The notes beneath the pieces were generated by a model, which saw nothing but the letters and a program-made list of their open reading frames with translations, was not told the origin of the DNA and did not search any database. From Allium sativum (lineage: Eukaryota; Streptophyta; Magnoliopsida; Asparagales; Amaryllidaceae): a DNA stretch of 64,000 nucleotides. How positions within the stretch are numbered: the stretch's first letter is position 1; every line of letters begins with the position of its first letter. A program made the position numbers and the translations under genes. Where the stretch lies: positions 314,128,922-314,192,921 of the forward strand of contig CM060926.1 in NCBI GenBank assembly GCA_030737875.1, read 5' to 3'. Positions 34,664-47,794 of the stretch are shown in pieces.

Positions 34664-37600
34664 TTAAGGTTACCGGAACAGATAAAATTTTTAGAAAAAC
34701 TATTTTCTAAGAATACTTTTGGAAAGGAGTATTTTCAAAAACATGTCTTTTAAGAGAAAAGTTTTTGAAAGGAAAGCATAATCCCCAATAGCCATATCTA
34801 TATCTTTCGAATTCTCCATTTTGAATCTCTTCCTTTCTCTCGTTTTGAGTTTCCCCTCCGCGTATAGATGATCTTTCTAAGATAGATAAGGATGGAAAAC
34901 CACTTCAAGGGACTTAGACGTTAGTCGGATTAGAAGTTGGTTCAAGAAGGAGGAGGACTGGTAGGTATCTATTGGATAAATGATGGGAGGAAGGCTCAAA
35001 TAGTTGTTTGGTTAATAAAAGATGAAACCTCATTGGTGGGAGGTTACGAGTGGAGAATAGGGAAGAAGAAGGCACGTGGTTATCCTTTTAAGAGGAATAG
35101 GACACCTTATTAGGATTGTTCAAAGAAGCAAGGGCAAGGTATGGAATCTTCTGGAGGGTAGTTGTATTCCCTCACGACTAGGGTACCAGATGGGGATATG
35201 ACCGTCTAGGTTGGAATTTGGATTTCTTTATCATCCGATTCAAGCTTTATTTGATTCTGATATATTGAGTTCGTTTATCCCATCATTGTTAGTTGAGTCA
35301 CTGCACTTAGACACCAGTTTGGTAGATGATCCCTTAGTTGTTTCAAACCCAGTTGGGGCTCCATGATATGTTTGGGTTTGAAAGTTTCTATACTTAGCGT
35401 TGAGTTTAGATGTGATGCTTGTTGGGCTTCGCGGGCTATGGGTTAATTTTGGGCATGGACTGGTTATCCAGTAGGAGTGCTGTTCTTCATTTTGAAGGGA
35501 GAGTTGTTAGGCTTATGGGCCGCCTAAGTAACACTCTCGAGATCTCTTGTAATCCCATAGAATCTGTTATGCTAAGGTATCTAGAATCGCCTGACACGTT
35601 GGTCTAGAGTCTGCGATCTGTTAGAGCGGTCCGGGAATACCCGGATGTGTTTGAGGAGGTGAAGGGCTTACCTCCGAAGCGGGAGATTGACTTCCGAATA
35701 TATCTGGTGGATAATGCCAAACCAGTATCTTGGCCAGTGTGCCACATGGCTCCTAGTGAGAGGAGGGAACTCCATAAGTAAGTAGGCGATTTGCTTGAGA
35801 AGGGGTTCATAAGACGAAGTATATCGGAGTGGGGCGCTCCAGTAGTTTTTGTTATGAAGGCGGATGGGTCCCTCAGACTTTGTGTAGGCGAAAGGGAACT
35901 AAAGAAACTCACAAAGAAGAATAGATACCCATTGCCGAGGATTAATGATCTCCTTGATCAGTTGGCTGGCGCCTCAGTATTTTTGTAGTAGGACTTAGCC
36001 ACGGGATTTCATCAGTTGAGAGTGGCTGAGAATAGTATAGAGGAGACTGCCTTTGGGACTCCGGATGATTTCTTTTATGAGTGGCTGGTGATGCCATTGG
36101 GTTTGACGAACGCCCCCGCATACTTTGTTGAGAAGGGTGTTCAGGGAGTACCTAAATAAGTTCGTGATGGTCTTTGTAGATGACATCTGGGTCTTTTCTA
36201 AGAGCGAAATAAGTTTTCGTATGTGCTCAATAGGCTGAGCAGGGCCAGTATAGGATAAACGACGGTTTTGGAGCGAGACTGGCGAGAACATCCAGAATTG
36301 GTCAAAGGCTTAATTATTTAGCCATTTTTACTAGTATCGTCTCACGTAGGTCGTCTGAATTTGAAGGAGGTATCCCTTGGGTGTTTGTCTGATATTGGTT
36401 TAGGCCTTTGGGGCTTGCATTTGGGGGATGCCGAATTCGACTAGGGTGGTCTGCGTGAGAGACAGTTGTGATGATTTTGGATGATATTCTGGTGGAGAAG
36501 AGCATGCCCTACATCTTAGGGAAGTGTTGGAGACTCTTCGAGCGCATAGTCTTAGGACAGCAAAAGTGGATGGGATCCTTAGCATCCTATGAGTAAGGGT
36601 AACATGGTAACGGACACCTTAAGTAGAAAAAGGTTGTCCTTGAGTTCATTGTTCGTTGAACGACGGAGCTTAGAGTTTATTTCTAAGTTTGACTTTAGAC
36701 CTTCCGTTGACTTTGTACCCGGTTTGCTAGCTTCTTTGGAAGTTAGACCTACTCTTTTGGGGCGGATTGGAGAAGCACAGAGGGGCGACCCACAGTTGGT
36801 TGAGTTAGTAGAGAAGCTCATAAGGGGGGAGTCGTCCAGCCATTTGAGTAGGTACACCCTAGATGATAGAGGGTGCTTGCGTAGAGACAGTAGACTTTGT
36901 GTACCGCAGGACGAGGGTTTGAGGAAGGCTATTCTTGATGACGCACACCGTTTTAGGATGACCATTCATCCCGGTGGGGGTAAGATGTACCAAGACATGA
37001 AGAGGGCTTTCTTCTGGGCCGGTATGAAGAAAGATGTGGCCGAGCATGTCGCTCGATGCTTGGTGTGCCAACGAGTGAAGACGGAGCGAAAGAAACCAGG
37101 TGGGTTGCTTCACCCATTGGAGGTTCCGCAATGAAAGTGGGACAGCGTCTCGTTGGATTTTATTGACAGGTTACCCAGATCGAGAAAGAGTAATACAGGA
37201 ATTTGGGTGGTGGTAGACAAACTTACTAAGAACACCCATTTCATACCTGTGAAGAGTAAGTGGACTGCTCCATGGCTAGCTTTTGTATATCTTCGAGAGA
37301 TAGTTCGATTGCATCGGGTACCCTCCAGTATAGTGAGTGATCAAGATCCTATCTTCACTAGAGAGTTTTGGAAGAGTTTGCAAAAGGCGGTAGGGACTCA
37401 GTTGCGTTTGAGTACCGCATATCATCCTCAGACGGACGGCCAGACCGAGAGGGTGAATCATATTTTAGAAGACCTTTTGAGGCTATGTATCTTGGATTTT
37501 GGAGGTACATGGGAGGAGCATCTTCCATTGGTGGAGTTGCCCGACAGACTTAGTGGTGTACATGATGTATTCCATGGGAGGAAGTGCCTACATAAGACCG

Positions 37601-37845
37601 CAGAGGTGGTAGAGCCAAGTTTGCTTAGAGAAGTGGAAGCAGAGCGTGATGCGACTATTCGACGAGCTCCTACTCGCATCCTTGGGTCAGAGACTAGGAA
37701 ATTGAGGAATCGAGAGGTTCAGCTAGTCAAAGTGCAATGGGGAGAAGAGGAGAGCAACGCAACTTAGGAGACGGAAGCGAAGATGCGTTCTTTGTATCCA
37801 TTTCTTTTTGAGAGTATGTCTTTTAACTTCTCCTTTATCGTTTGA
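34664..37845 (+). pseudogene. Element B gag-pol remnant, multiply broken
   Basis: Pieces homologous to A appear in order: a gag scrap near 34990-35060 (WLIKDETS), a protease-region segment (about 35230-35600, including [13 protein letters not shown]), reverse transcriptase pieces (35620-36200, with [15 protein letters not shown] and FVDDI), then integrase from 36589 (zinc-binding domain around 36950-37080; core with DFIDRLPRS, IVSDQDPIF and DGQTERVN at 37153-37470), and a chromodomain-like tail ending at the stop 37843-37845. Most of gag, nearly all of RNase H and roughly 95 residues after the integrase core are deleted. In-frame stops and frameshifts occur throughout, several being tryptophan to stop. 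No functional protein can be made from it. Confidence 0.95.
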
Positions 37846-38399
37846 CTGGTACTTATCTTATCCTTAGTATGTCCTCTCGTTAGTACCTTTGACCTTTAGA
37901 TAGGATAGTCCTATGGTTGAAACATGTGTTTGAGACATGTTATGTATGATGGATGCAAGTGGATGCAAGTGTTTGCTAGTGGTTGCTCGTGGATGCATAT
38001 ACACACACTCTAGGCACTAGATCGGCTCAATCACTTCATATTGCATATTGCATAAAATTGTGTGTAGGAAGCTATATTTATGGATGTATAATGATTGTGT
38101 TATCATATGGATGATGCATTTTGGTGAATGATTGTGCACTCATGTAGATATTGTATGTGTCGATAGGGTTCCCTCGCATACATAATGGATGCATGGCACT
38201 ATCATGGTTTGCATATGTTCATACATTAGATAGGGAACATATACACACACTTTTTGCATATGCTCATACATCATTAGAAATTGTTTTAAGGACAATGGAT
38301 GCCAGTGTTTGATGGTTGAGTAGATGGTTGTTTGGTTGGTAGGATACGTTCTTCTTGACTTAGAGATTTCGGGGACGAAATCCTTTAAGTAGGGGAGAA
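37846..38399 (+). other. 3' untranslated interior, pre-PPT hairpin and polypurine tract of B
   Basis: Non-coding tail homologous to that of element A. GATTTCGGGGACGAAATC (38365-38382) forms a seven-base-pair hairpin, and AGGGGAGAA (38391-38399) is the polypurine tract immediately before the 3' LTR. Confidence 0.85.
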
Positions 38400-41300
38400 T
38401 GTAACACCCCGTATGTTAAATAACTTGTTATAACATAAATCAGAGCAGAATTAAATTTAATATTCTGAATCAGGGGAAACGGGCTGTGCCATTGCGTTCG
38501 TCTCGGAAAAATACGCGAAATAGAGTCCGAGTTTTCGTAAATCGGAGTCCGTATGACCAAGTTATGGCCCGTCAAAGTTTCACGAAAAATCAAAAACGAA
38601 AACTGCTCATGTTTTGAGGCCCGGGATGAGTTTTGGGCTGTTTTTTTTGGGCCCTAAATGGTTCCTACACTTGACTTCTTCCCCAAGACATGCTTTAAAG
38701 GCTAGGATTGGTTCTAGGGTATATCCTATGGTCCTAAAACATCTAACTAATCTATATATACACCCTAATACCCCCCTTATCCTTACCAAAAATAGATCTA
38801 AGGCCATTATGCCACCACTTAGAAAATTGGAGAGCCTCCACTAAAAATCCTAAGAGGGTTTGCAAGCTAATCTACATCTTCTTCTACTTAATCATTGGGA
38901 TTTGCTTCATTTAACTTGCTAATCTTGTTTTGGTGAGCTTCTATCCCCTTAATAATCAATTATTGAATTGATTATGATAAGATGTGATAAAGTATGGCTA
39001 TGTTTGTGGATCCATATATTTATGCAAGCTTGATGTAGTGAATATTATGTGTTTTGCAAGTTATATGCCTTATGTCATGCAAGTTTCATAATATGTAATC
39101 ATGATATTTTTATGCAAGTTGTTTCATGATGTTTATGATGCAAAACACTAAGTGAATATGGATCCATTATGCAAACATGTTATGCAAGTATGTGAGTACT
39201 TATGCAAGTCATGTATATGCTTATATGCATGTTTAACATCTTATGCAAGTATATGAATGTTTATGCAAGTTATGTATATGTTGAAATGCAAGTTTAACAT
39301 AATATGCAAGCCTATGCAAGTATGTGAATGTTTATGCAAGTTATGTATATGTTGAAATGCAAGTTTAACATAATATGCAAGCCTATGCAAGTATGTGAAT
39401 GTTTATGCAAGTTATGTATATGTTGAAATGCAAGTTTAACATAATATGCAAGCTTATGCAAGTATATGAATGTTTATGCAAGTTATGTATATGTTGAAAT
39501 GCAAGTTTAACATAATATGCAAGCTTATGCAAGTATATGAATGTTTATGCAAGTTATGTATATGTTGAAATGCAAGTTTAACATAATATGCAAGCCTATG
39601 CAAGTATGTGAATGTTTATGCAAGTTATGTATATGTTGAAATGCAAGTTTAACATAATATGCAAGCTTATGCAAGTATATGAATGTTTATGCAAGTTATG
39701 TATATGTTGAAATGCAAGTTTAACATAATATGCAAGCTTATGCAAGTATATGAATGTTTATGCAAGTTATGTATATGTTGAAATGCAAGTTTAACATAAT
39801 ATGCAAGCCTATGCAAGTATGTGAATGTTTATGCAAGTTATGTATATGTTGAAATGCAAGTTTAACATAATATGCAAGCCTATGCAAGTATGTGAATGTT
39901 TATGCAAGTTATGTATATGTTGAAATGCAAGTTTAACATGATATGCAAGCTTATGCAAGTATATGAATGCTTATGCAAGTATGTGAGTGCTTATGCAAGT
40001 TAAGTATATGCTAAAATGCAAGTTCTACATGTTATGCAAATCACATGTATGATGATATGTAAGTTCATATGCAACATGTTATGCAAATCACATGTTTGAT
40101 GATATGTAAGTTCATATGCAACATGTTATGTAAGACACATGTTTGATAATATGCAAGTTTGGGTTGAATATAGTTGGGTTAATACATGCTCATATATGCA
40201 AGTTGACATCCTCTTAACCCATGATAAAGTTATATGCTAAACCCATGTTATGTGTGGTAAATCTTCCCTTTATTATGTTATGTCATAATGACGATTTACG
40301 TGGGGAACGATGGGGTTAATTAATATGTTAATTAAAAGTATGTTGAAATGGGTGTGATTAAGCATACCATAAAAAATTAATTAACATAAGTGGGAATTTA
40401 CCTATTGAGTTAGGTCTACCCCATGGGAATTTACCTATTGAGTTAGGTCTACCCATGTTATGAATAAATTGATATTAATTAGGGATAATTAATATGGGGG
40501 TGATTAATTAGGTGTAATTAATCGACTAAGACACGAGGTTAGGCTCTGTTATGACGTAAGACTGCCCGGACCCTACCGGCTTAACCAGGCGGTCATAACA
40601 GCCAGTCTAATGTGAGAGGTCTTAGGCACAAATTAAATACGTGATTAAAGTAAAGACACGAGGTTAGACTCTGTTATGACGTAAGACTGCCCGGGCCCTA
40701 CCGGCTTAACCAGGCGGTCATAACAGCCAGTCTAATGTGGGAGGTCTTTATGGGAGATCACGGTCTTAATTAATTAAGAAACACTTAACCATATTAGCAT
40801 GTAGTGGGACATGAGGGGTTAAGTGGGTGCCTTGGGTGGCATGTAGTAACTAGTGGGGGTGCCTTGGGTGGCATGAGAAAACTAGTGGGTTGCCTTGGGT
40901 GGCAATAGAAAATACGATTAGAATACTTAACCAGAGTGGAACATGTAACTAAACATGATTAAAGGGTTAAGTAAGTGCCTTGGGTTGCATGGGGGAATCA
41001 AGTAAGTGCCTTGGGTGGCATGCGGAAATCTAGTGGGTGCCTTAAGTGGCAATTGTAATATAATTGGATGACTTAACCAAACCTTAACATGTAAGGGGGC
41101 ATGATTATAAAAAGGGGTTAAGTGGAATGCACTAGATAAAATGACAAGCTTAAGTAGTAGCTTGTGGGGGCCCGTTTCAACCAATATCCCAAACGTATCT
41201 TTGTGGGCTCGACCCATGTCGAGTGACGGGACACGCATATTGGGCTTGATTATAAGAGGCCAAAACGGGGTAGCGGTGGCAACGCAAGTCCAACGGGTTT

Positions 41301-42175
41301 CATATGCGTGTGTGGGCCCGGGCTGGTAGATAAGCCGTTGTTGCATCGTGTAGATATAAAGCCGTGCACCGTTGATAGTATTGGGTAGCCACTTTAGGGG
41401 AGTGATACACCCCACTGTGGGACCAGCACGGGTATCTACGTTAGGGAGCCGATCGCTTGGGGTAGTGGGGTACACCTAGTAGAGATAGGGGCAGACGGCA
41501 CCTATGTAGTCAACTAGGGTACAGGAAACTACTGGTTATATCTATCTTTGATATCCTTGGGTGGGATCAACCTTTGAGTAGGAGTGACTGGTGTGGTGCA
41601 GTTAGTAATTATCCTTGGGTGGGTAGATGCGTCTTTACGGTTATCTTAGTTCGTCCTGTGTTCGTGGGCGACTTAGTGTAGTCATTATCCCCAAAGATAC
41701 CATACCGAGTTCATATCATACCCTAATTACTTTAATAATTGTATTATTAAGGAGATAGGGTTCACTCAGGCTTATGTCTGACCCCCGTTGTTTTTATCTT
41801 TTTCCTTCAGGTCCTCAGGTTGGGCCTAGTGCTAGTGGGCTTTGATCAGTTTGCTTTATCTATCTCTTGGAGCTTGGACCGTAGATGTAGAGCTCAGCTT
41901 ATCTTATCTTTTCTGTTATGGCTATTTGTTATGAGTAGTGGGATTATGTACTTATTTTATTCAGGATGGATATTTTGTACTTGACTCTTGTTATGGTTTT
42001 ATGATGTAACCAAACATGTTTTACTTTCCGCTGCTATGAGATGATGTTTTAAATTTTCAAGTATTACATTATATCTGTCTTGTTGTAATTTTACTGTTCT
42101 ATACTCACTAAAAATACTCCACCGATGCTATGGCATTCCCTTAGTGAGTGACTATAGCGGGTGTGGGGTGTTACA
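38400..42175 (+). repeat. 3' LTR of element B (3776 bp)
   Basis: Same length and nearly identical to 30874-34649 (offset 7526). Differences I noticed lie near 38574, 39246, 40698, 40715, 40983, 41034 and 41159. Its subfeatures repeat those of the 5' copy, including the 71-bp array (about 39262-39966) and TATA box (38753-38760). Confidence 0.97.
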
Positions 42176-44385
42176 GGAACCTTCCATTCTTGGATGGCCA
42201 CCACCTTCACGGGATCTACAGCTATCCCTTCTTTGGAAACCACGTGCCCTAAGAACCGTACTTCCTTCCTCCAGAAGTGACACTTAGAAAATTTAGCCTT
42301 AAGGCTATGCGCTCGTAGGGTCTCCAACACTTCCCTAAGATGTAGGGCATGCTCTTCTTCATCCTTAGAAAAGATCAAGATGTCATCTACAAAGACTACC
42401 ATGAATTTGTTAAGGTACTCCCTAAACACCCTACTCATCAAATCAACAAAATATGCTGGGGCGTTTGTCAAACCGAAGGGCATCACTAGCCATTCATAGA
42501 AACCGTCCGGAGTCCTAAAGGCAGTCTTGTCTATGCTATCCTCAGCCACTCTCAACTGATGGAACCCAGTGGCTAAGTCCAACTGCGAAAACACTGATGC
42601 GCCAACTAACTGATCGAAGAGATCGTCAATCCTCGGCAGTGAGTGTCTGTTCTTCTTAGTAAGTTTATTAAGTTCTCTATAGTCCACACACAGTCTAAGG
42701 GAACCATCCGCCTTCGTGGCAAATACTACTGGAGCACCCCACTCCGATATACTTCGTCTTATGAAACCCTTCTCAAGCAACTCCTTCACTTGCTTATCGA
42801 GTTCCCTCCTTTCACGTGGAGCCATGTGGCGTACTGGCAAAGATACTGGTTTTGCATTATCCACAAGCTTTATTCGAAAATCTATCTCCCGCTTCGGAGG
42901 CAAGCCCTTCACCTCCTCAAACACATCCGAATATTCTCGGACCACTCTAACAGTTCGTAGATTTTCCTCTGACGCGTCAAGCGATTCTAGATAACTTAGC
43001 ATAACCGAATTTATGGGATTACAGAAGATTTCGAGAGTGTTTCCAAGGCGAGTCACGAGCCTAACTACTCTCCTTTCACAATCAAGAACGGCCCCATTTC
43101 TAGATAACCAATCCATTCCTAAAATTAGCCCATAGCCCGTGAAGCCCAACACATAAGCATCACATCTAAATTCAACGCTAAGTATGGAAATTTTCAAATC
43201 CAAACACATCATAGACAAATAAGCTGAGCCCCCAATTGGATTCGAAACAACTAAGGGATCCTCTACTAAACTGGTGTTTAAGTGCAGTGATTCAACTAAT
43301 GATGTAGAGATAAACGAATGTGATGCGCCCGAATCGAATAAGGTACGGACAGGATGATCAAATAGAAAAACTAAGCTTTCAACAGAAATGGTTCTACCTC
43401 GTTCTTGCAGCGGTGGGACCGCGAGAGCCTGAACTTGTCCCCTAGCCTGCCCTGGTGCTATAAGAGCCTGCACCTGTCCTCCCGAGGTAGCTCCTGCCCT
43501 CTGCCCCTTCTTTGGGCAGTCCTTCACTAAATGTCCCGCATCGCAACAATGAAAACAGCCTGTCTTCTTTTTCTTTCGGCAATCCTTGCTGAGATGGCCT
43601 GGGGTTCCACAGTTAAAGCACTTCTTCTTTCCCTTGCCATTATTGTCTTTTCCACCCTTCTTGTTTTGCTGCTGTGGTTTCTTCTGATCCCCCTTCTTCT
43701 TGGGTGCCTTATCAGCTTTAGCGCTTTTCTCCTCATGCATAAGCGCCATTTCTACTAACTTCTCAAAGGTGGCCCCCATAGGGATGTGGGTCATAGCCAA
43801 CCCTTGCAATGGTTCATTCAAGCCATTCACGAACCTCAGCGCCTTCTTCTCCTGCGTGTTCACTAAGTCCAAGCCAAACCTTGCTAACTGATTAAATTTA
43901 TTGACATATTCTTTCACTGATGAGCGTCCTTACTTCAATGTCAAGAACCTTTCCATATATAGATTTTCTTCCGCCCTTGAGAGAAACTTCGCCTCGAACC
44001 TACGTCTGAAATCCGCCCAAGAGTCAACAGGACGCTCCCCATTAGTGACCTCCCACCAAAACGAGGCCTCTCCCTTCATCAACCAAGCTGCTAAACGAAC
44101 TCTCCTCCCTTCTTCTACTTCAAAGATTTCTAGCAATTCTTCCACCTCCTTAAGCCAATCTCTAGCTTCCACAAACGTTTCTGACCCTTGAAATGGTTTT
44201 CCACCCATAGCCTTGAATTCCTTGCACGTCTTTACAAAAGTATCTACGCGAGGAGGAGGAGGAGGAACGGGTGCAACTGGTGGTGGAGGAACATTGGCTG
44301 GACCTGCAGCGGCCCTAGCCTCCAATAGCCTCCTATACCATCCTGGTATCGTTACACCGTCGGGTAGATTAAGATCTTCAGCCAT
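42176..44385 (-). pseudogene. gag-pol: Element A gag, protease and reverse transcriptase (5' part of the polyprotein)
   Basis: On the - strand the frame starts at ATG 44385 (MAEDLNLPDGVTIPGWYRRL). The gag part has a proline-rich segment and a capsid-like domain (FQGSETFVEARDWLKEVEEL), then two CCHC zinc knuckles ([14 protein letters not shown] and [14 protein letters not shown], near 43610-43515) that bind RNA. The aspartic protease active site is LFDSGASHS (near 43335). Reverse transcriptase follows, with [31 protein letters not shown] and the catalytic FVDD (near 42400). A TAA at 43932-43930 replaces a glutamine codon in gag; otherwise the frame is open to the B insertion at 42176. Joined across B, the frame is about 1456 codons, the normal gag-pol size for this clade. 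Confidence 0.95.
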
Positions 44386-44584
44386 GCTGAAACGAAAAAG
44401 GAAAGATTCAAAATGGAGAATTCGAAAGATAAAGATATGTGGCTATTGGGGATTATGTTTTTCTTAAAATCTTTTCTCTTTAAATTTCTCATTAAAACAT
44501 GTTTTTGAAAACACTTCTTCCAAAAATAACTATTTTTCTAAAGTATTTTTATCTGTTCTAGTAACCTTAAGCTCTGATACCACG
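44386..44584 (-). other. Leader of element A with primer-binding site
   Basis: On the - strand, TGGTATCAGAGC (44582-44571) begins two bases after the 5' LTR end at 44585. The rest is an A/T-rich untranslated leader ending at the gag ATG (44385). Confidence 0.9.
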
Positions 44585-47440
44585 TGTAACACCCCACGTC
44601 CATTAATGTCACTCACGAAGGGAATGCATTAACTTCCATGGAGGTTTTAAGTGAATATAGAACAGAAAAATTACAACAAGACAGATAATAAATAGTACTT
44701 GGAAATCTAAAACTTCATTTTATTGCAGCGGAAATTAAACATGTTTGTTACATCATAAAACCAAGTACAATATCCATCTTCATAAAAACAAAATACATAA
44801 TCCCATTACATAAATAGCCATTAAAAAGATAATAAGCTGGACTTTACTTCAACGGTCCAAGCTTTCCAAAGAGAGATGAAGCAATTCAATCAAACTCCAC
44901 TAGAGCTGGGCCCAACCCGAGGACCTAGAGGGGGAAAAAGGATAGAAATAGAGGGGGTCAGACATAAAGTCTGGCGAGTATGATAATTCTAACAATACTA
45001 TTATCAAAATAACTAGACTAAGGCATAAGCTGGAAGACAAGTGAATGTCTATGAACTCTTAGGAAGATAAAGATAGCGTTTAAGATAACGTTAAAGATAA
45101 CGGTAAAGGCACACCTAATTACTAACGAATGATTACTACACTGCACCGCACATTACTACACTGCACCACACCAGTCACCCTATTGTTTGATCCCACTTGC
45201 TTCACACGGAAACTTTATAAATAGCCTTACGTACCCCTAGCTGACTACATAGGTGCTGTCTGCCCCTATCTCCACTAGGTGTACCCCACTACCCACTTTC
45301 GATCGGCTCCCTACTCGTAGATACCCGTGCTGGCCCCACAGTGGGGTCTATCACTCCCCTAAAGTGGCAACCCGATACAACTTGAGAATGCACGGCTTAT
45401 ACCTACACGATGCAACAACGTCTTACCTACCAGCCCGGGTCCACACACGCATACAAAACCCGTTGGACTTGCATTGCCACCGCTCCCCGTTTTGGCCTCT
45501 TACAGTCAAACCCAGCATGTGTGTCCAGTCCTCGACTTGGGTCGAGCCCACAAAGATACATTTGGGATACTGGTCGAAATGGGCCCCCACAAGCTACCCA
45601 CCTAAGCTTGTCACTAGTATATCCCACTTAACCAACTTAGTCATGTTCATTTACATGTGTGTTTGGTTAAGTCTTACTAATCGTATTTCACATGCCACTA
45701 AGGGCACCCCCTAGATTCCTCATGCCACCCAAGGCACCTACTTAACCCCCATGTCCCACCTTACATGTTTATCTGGTTAAGTATTTCTTAATTCATTCAG
45801 GCCATAACCTCATAAAGACCTCTCACATTAGACTGGCATTTATGGCAGCTGGATTTGCCGGGCGGGTCCGGGCAGTCTTACACCATAAAAGAGTCTAACC
45901 TCGTGTCTTTACAACCGTTATGCTTTAGTTTAGGCCTAGGACCTCTCACATTGGGCTGACATTTGTGACCACTGGATTTGCCGGGCGGGTCCGGGCAGGT
46001 TTACGTCACAAACGAGTCCAACCTCGTGTCCTAAGCATTGATTAACACTTAAAATCTTTTACCCCAGTTTTAATAATTCTCTATTCAAATTATTAATTAA
46101 GTCAACTTTTAATGATGTCCATAATTGACTCAATTATGGCCATCCACTTATGGCATGCAAAATCATATCAATTGCACCCCAACTTTTTAATATTAAATCC
46201 TTAATATTACCCCTACCCCACGTTTATACGTTCGCTTATTCAACGCATAATATAGGTTAGACTTGTATGGTCTAACATCTAGCAAAAAGATAAATTATCA
46301 CAACATATAGACAATTAAAATAAATCTAATCATAATAGGGGTGAAACTTGCATAAACTACACATGTTAAGGATCAAAAGGTGTCAACTTGTTAAATGTCT
46401 CAATTTATATGATATGATCATAGCCCAAATCTATACATAAACTTGCATATGGGGTTTTTAGGCAACATAATGATGGTGTGAACTAGCATAGGATATCACA
46501 TATGTCGTAGCATAATTCTAGATGTCATAATAGATGTCTTGGTATATGTTCATAACTTTTCTAATCAATCTAACTTGCATATGTGACTTGTCATATAGAT
46601 CAACATAACCCAAACATGATGATTTAATTAATATGAACTAACTAGCATAGATGGTAACATCATGGCCTTTTTAACATGTATGATTCATCACAACTTAGCA
46701 TAGAAACTTTCAACATACATAACATCATTATAGTATGATTTACAACATATAAGATATCATCATCACATAACATTGGATTTACAATATACATGATAGCAAA
46801 AGGGGTTTACAACAGCATATATGATAATTCACATCATCTACTCATAATCCATTCATAACTCAACCTAATTAAAATGATAATAATCTTGTTAAGATCATCA
46901 TACTCACAATTTAGAGAAGAAAAGAGAGAGTTTTGCTTTGCTTTAGGGTTGAGAGAATTAGAATTGAATTTGCTTTTCTTCTTTCTTAGTTGGCGGCGGC
47001 TCCATTGATTTCCATGGCGATGGTATGACGGTAACTATTCTATTTTAATTAGGTTTAGGGTTAGCATTAGGATGTATTTATAGGTGTAGGAAGTTATTTA
47101 GGACCATTAGATTAACCCTGAACCATGAGAACCAATCAAATGCAAAATCTGCATTTGAGCGAATCGGCCCACGGGTTGACAGCCAAACACCCTGGATTAA
47201 CCCCTAGTCGACCTAGCGAGGCTCGGGTCGACCTCAGAAATGGGCCGGTTCGGTTATTCCCCCTCCCAATTCGCTGTTTTGAACTTTTTCGCATATTTAT
47301 TTATTTAATTTTTAATTTTTATATATATATATCAATATTAATATATTTCTCTGCGCAACCCATTTCACTTAATTCTTTTCTAAAAATTAAGTATACTTTA
47401 ATTTGTGAATTTTAATGTTATAAAATTACGGGGTGTTACA
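44585..47440 (-). repeat. 5' LTR of element A (2856 bp)
   Basis: Near-copy of 25274-28134. On the - strand it carries a TATA box (TATAAATA, 47082-47075), the duplicated hairpin block, the CAGAC/GTCTG hairpin followed by ACC (44973-44959), and TTTCCGCTG plus AATAAA (44734-44720). It is flanked by AACTG at 47441-47445. Confidence 0.95.
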
Positions 47441-47445
47441 AACTG

Positions 47446-47497
47446 CGTACCACCATTTCTCTAATTAATGTAGCTGTAGCTTGTTATTCATTCTACA
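47446..47497 (+). mobile_element. Possible last piece of the Tat-like LTR
   Basis: The sequence after the right AACTG duplication continues whatever A inserted into (24399-25273). It reaches CATTCTACA at 47497, a possible LTR terminus (TG...CA rule). No second copy is available to prove the end. Confidence 0.25.
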
Positions 47498-47794
47498 GGT
47501 AAGCATGGATTTGTGTCCCTCAATATCCTCAAATAGCAGAACGAATTTCATTCCCTGAGTATAGATCTGACCTGATACTCCTTAGTGATTCAGCACCTTT
47601 GAGCATCAATGTCTAAAATTTCATACTAGAATCAACCGGAAAAGTGAGCCCCTCCACCTAATTTCCCTTTAGGTCCGTCCTTGTTGACCCATCTCCGGTG
47701 TTAATGAAAAATATCATTAACACTAATAGAAGATGCTCGAAAGGCTACGAACCTGGAACTCAGTGCCACAAAAGTAGAATCCTTGAATGTATAG
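47498..47794. other. Unassigned sequence
   Basis: I see no gene, repeat or RNA here. It may be the leader of the copia element that follows or flanking DNA. Confidence 0.3.

Larger units (their letters stand above)
30874..42175 (+). mobile_element. Element B: young insertion with a broken pol, inside element A
   Basis: Two 3776-bp LTRs (30874-34649 and 38400-42175), tRNA-Met PBS, polypurine tract and a perfect duplication GGAAC (30869-30873, 42176-42180). I count fewer than ten differences between the LTRs. The interior is only 3.75 kb and holds a gag-pol remnant with large deletions and many stops. It is related to A (similar pol, 3' untranslated region and parts of the LTR) but belongs to a different subfamily. 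It lies antisense to A and interrupts the A reverse transcriptase after its catalytic centre. Confidence 0.97.
25274..47440 (-). mobile_element. Element A: Tekay/Del-like chromovirus, nested by element B
   Basis: Both ends carry 2.86-kb LTRs and the insertion is flanked by a perfect 5-bp duplication, AACTG (25269-25273 and 47441-47445). On the - strand the order is 5' LTR (47440-44585), PBS (44582-44571), gag-protease-reverse transcriptase (44385-42176), element B, RNase H-integrase-chromodomain (30868-28708), polypurine tract, and 3' LTR (28134-25274). Without B it would be about 10.9 kb. The chromodomain, single long gag-pol frame and tRNA-Met PBS fit the Tekay/Del clade. It is inactive because of B and two nonsense codons. 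Confidence 0.95.

Noticed and set aside
42643..43758. + strand frames over the element A gag-pol
   Set aside because: They are shadows of the real - strand coding sequence with its protease, zinc-knuckle and reverse transcriptase motifs.
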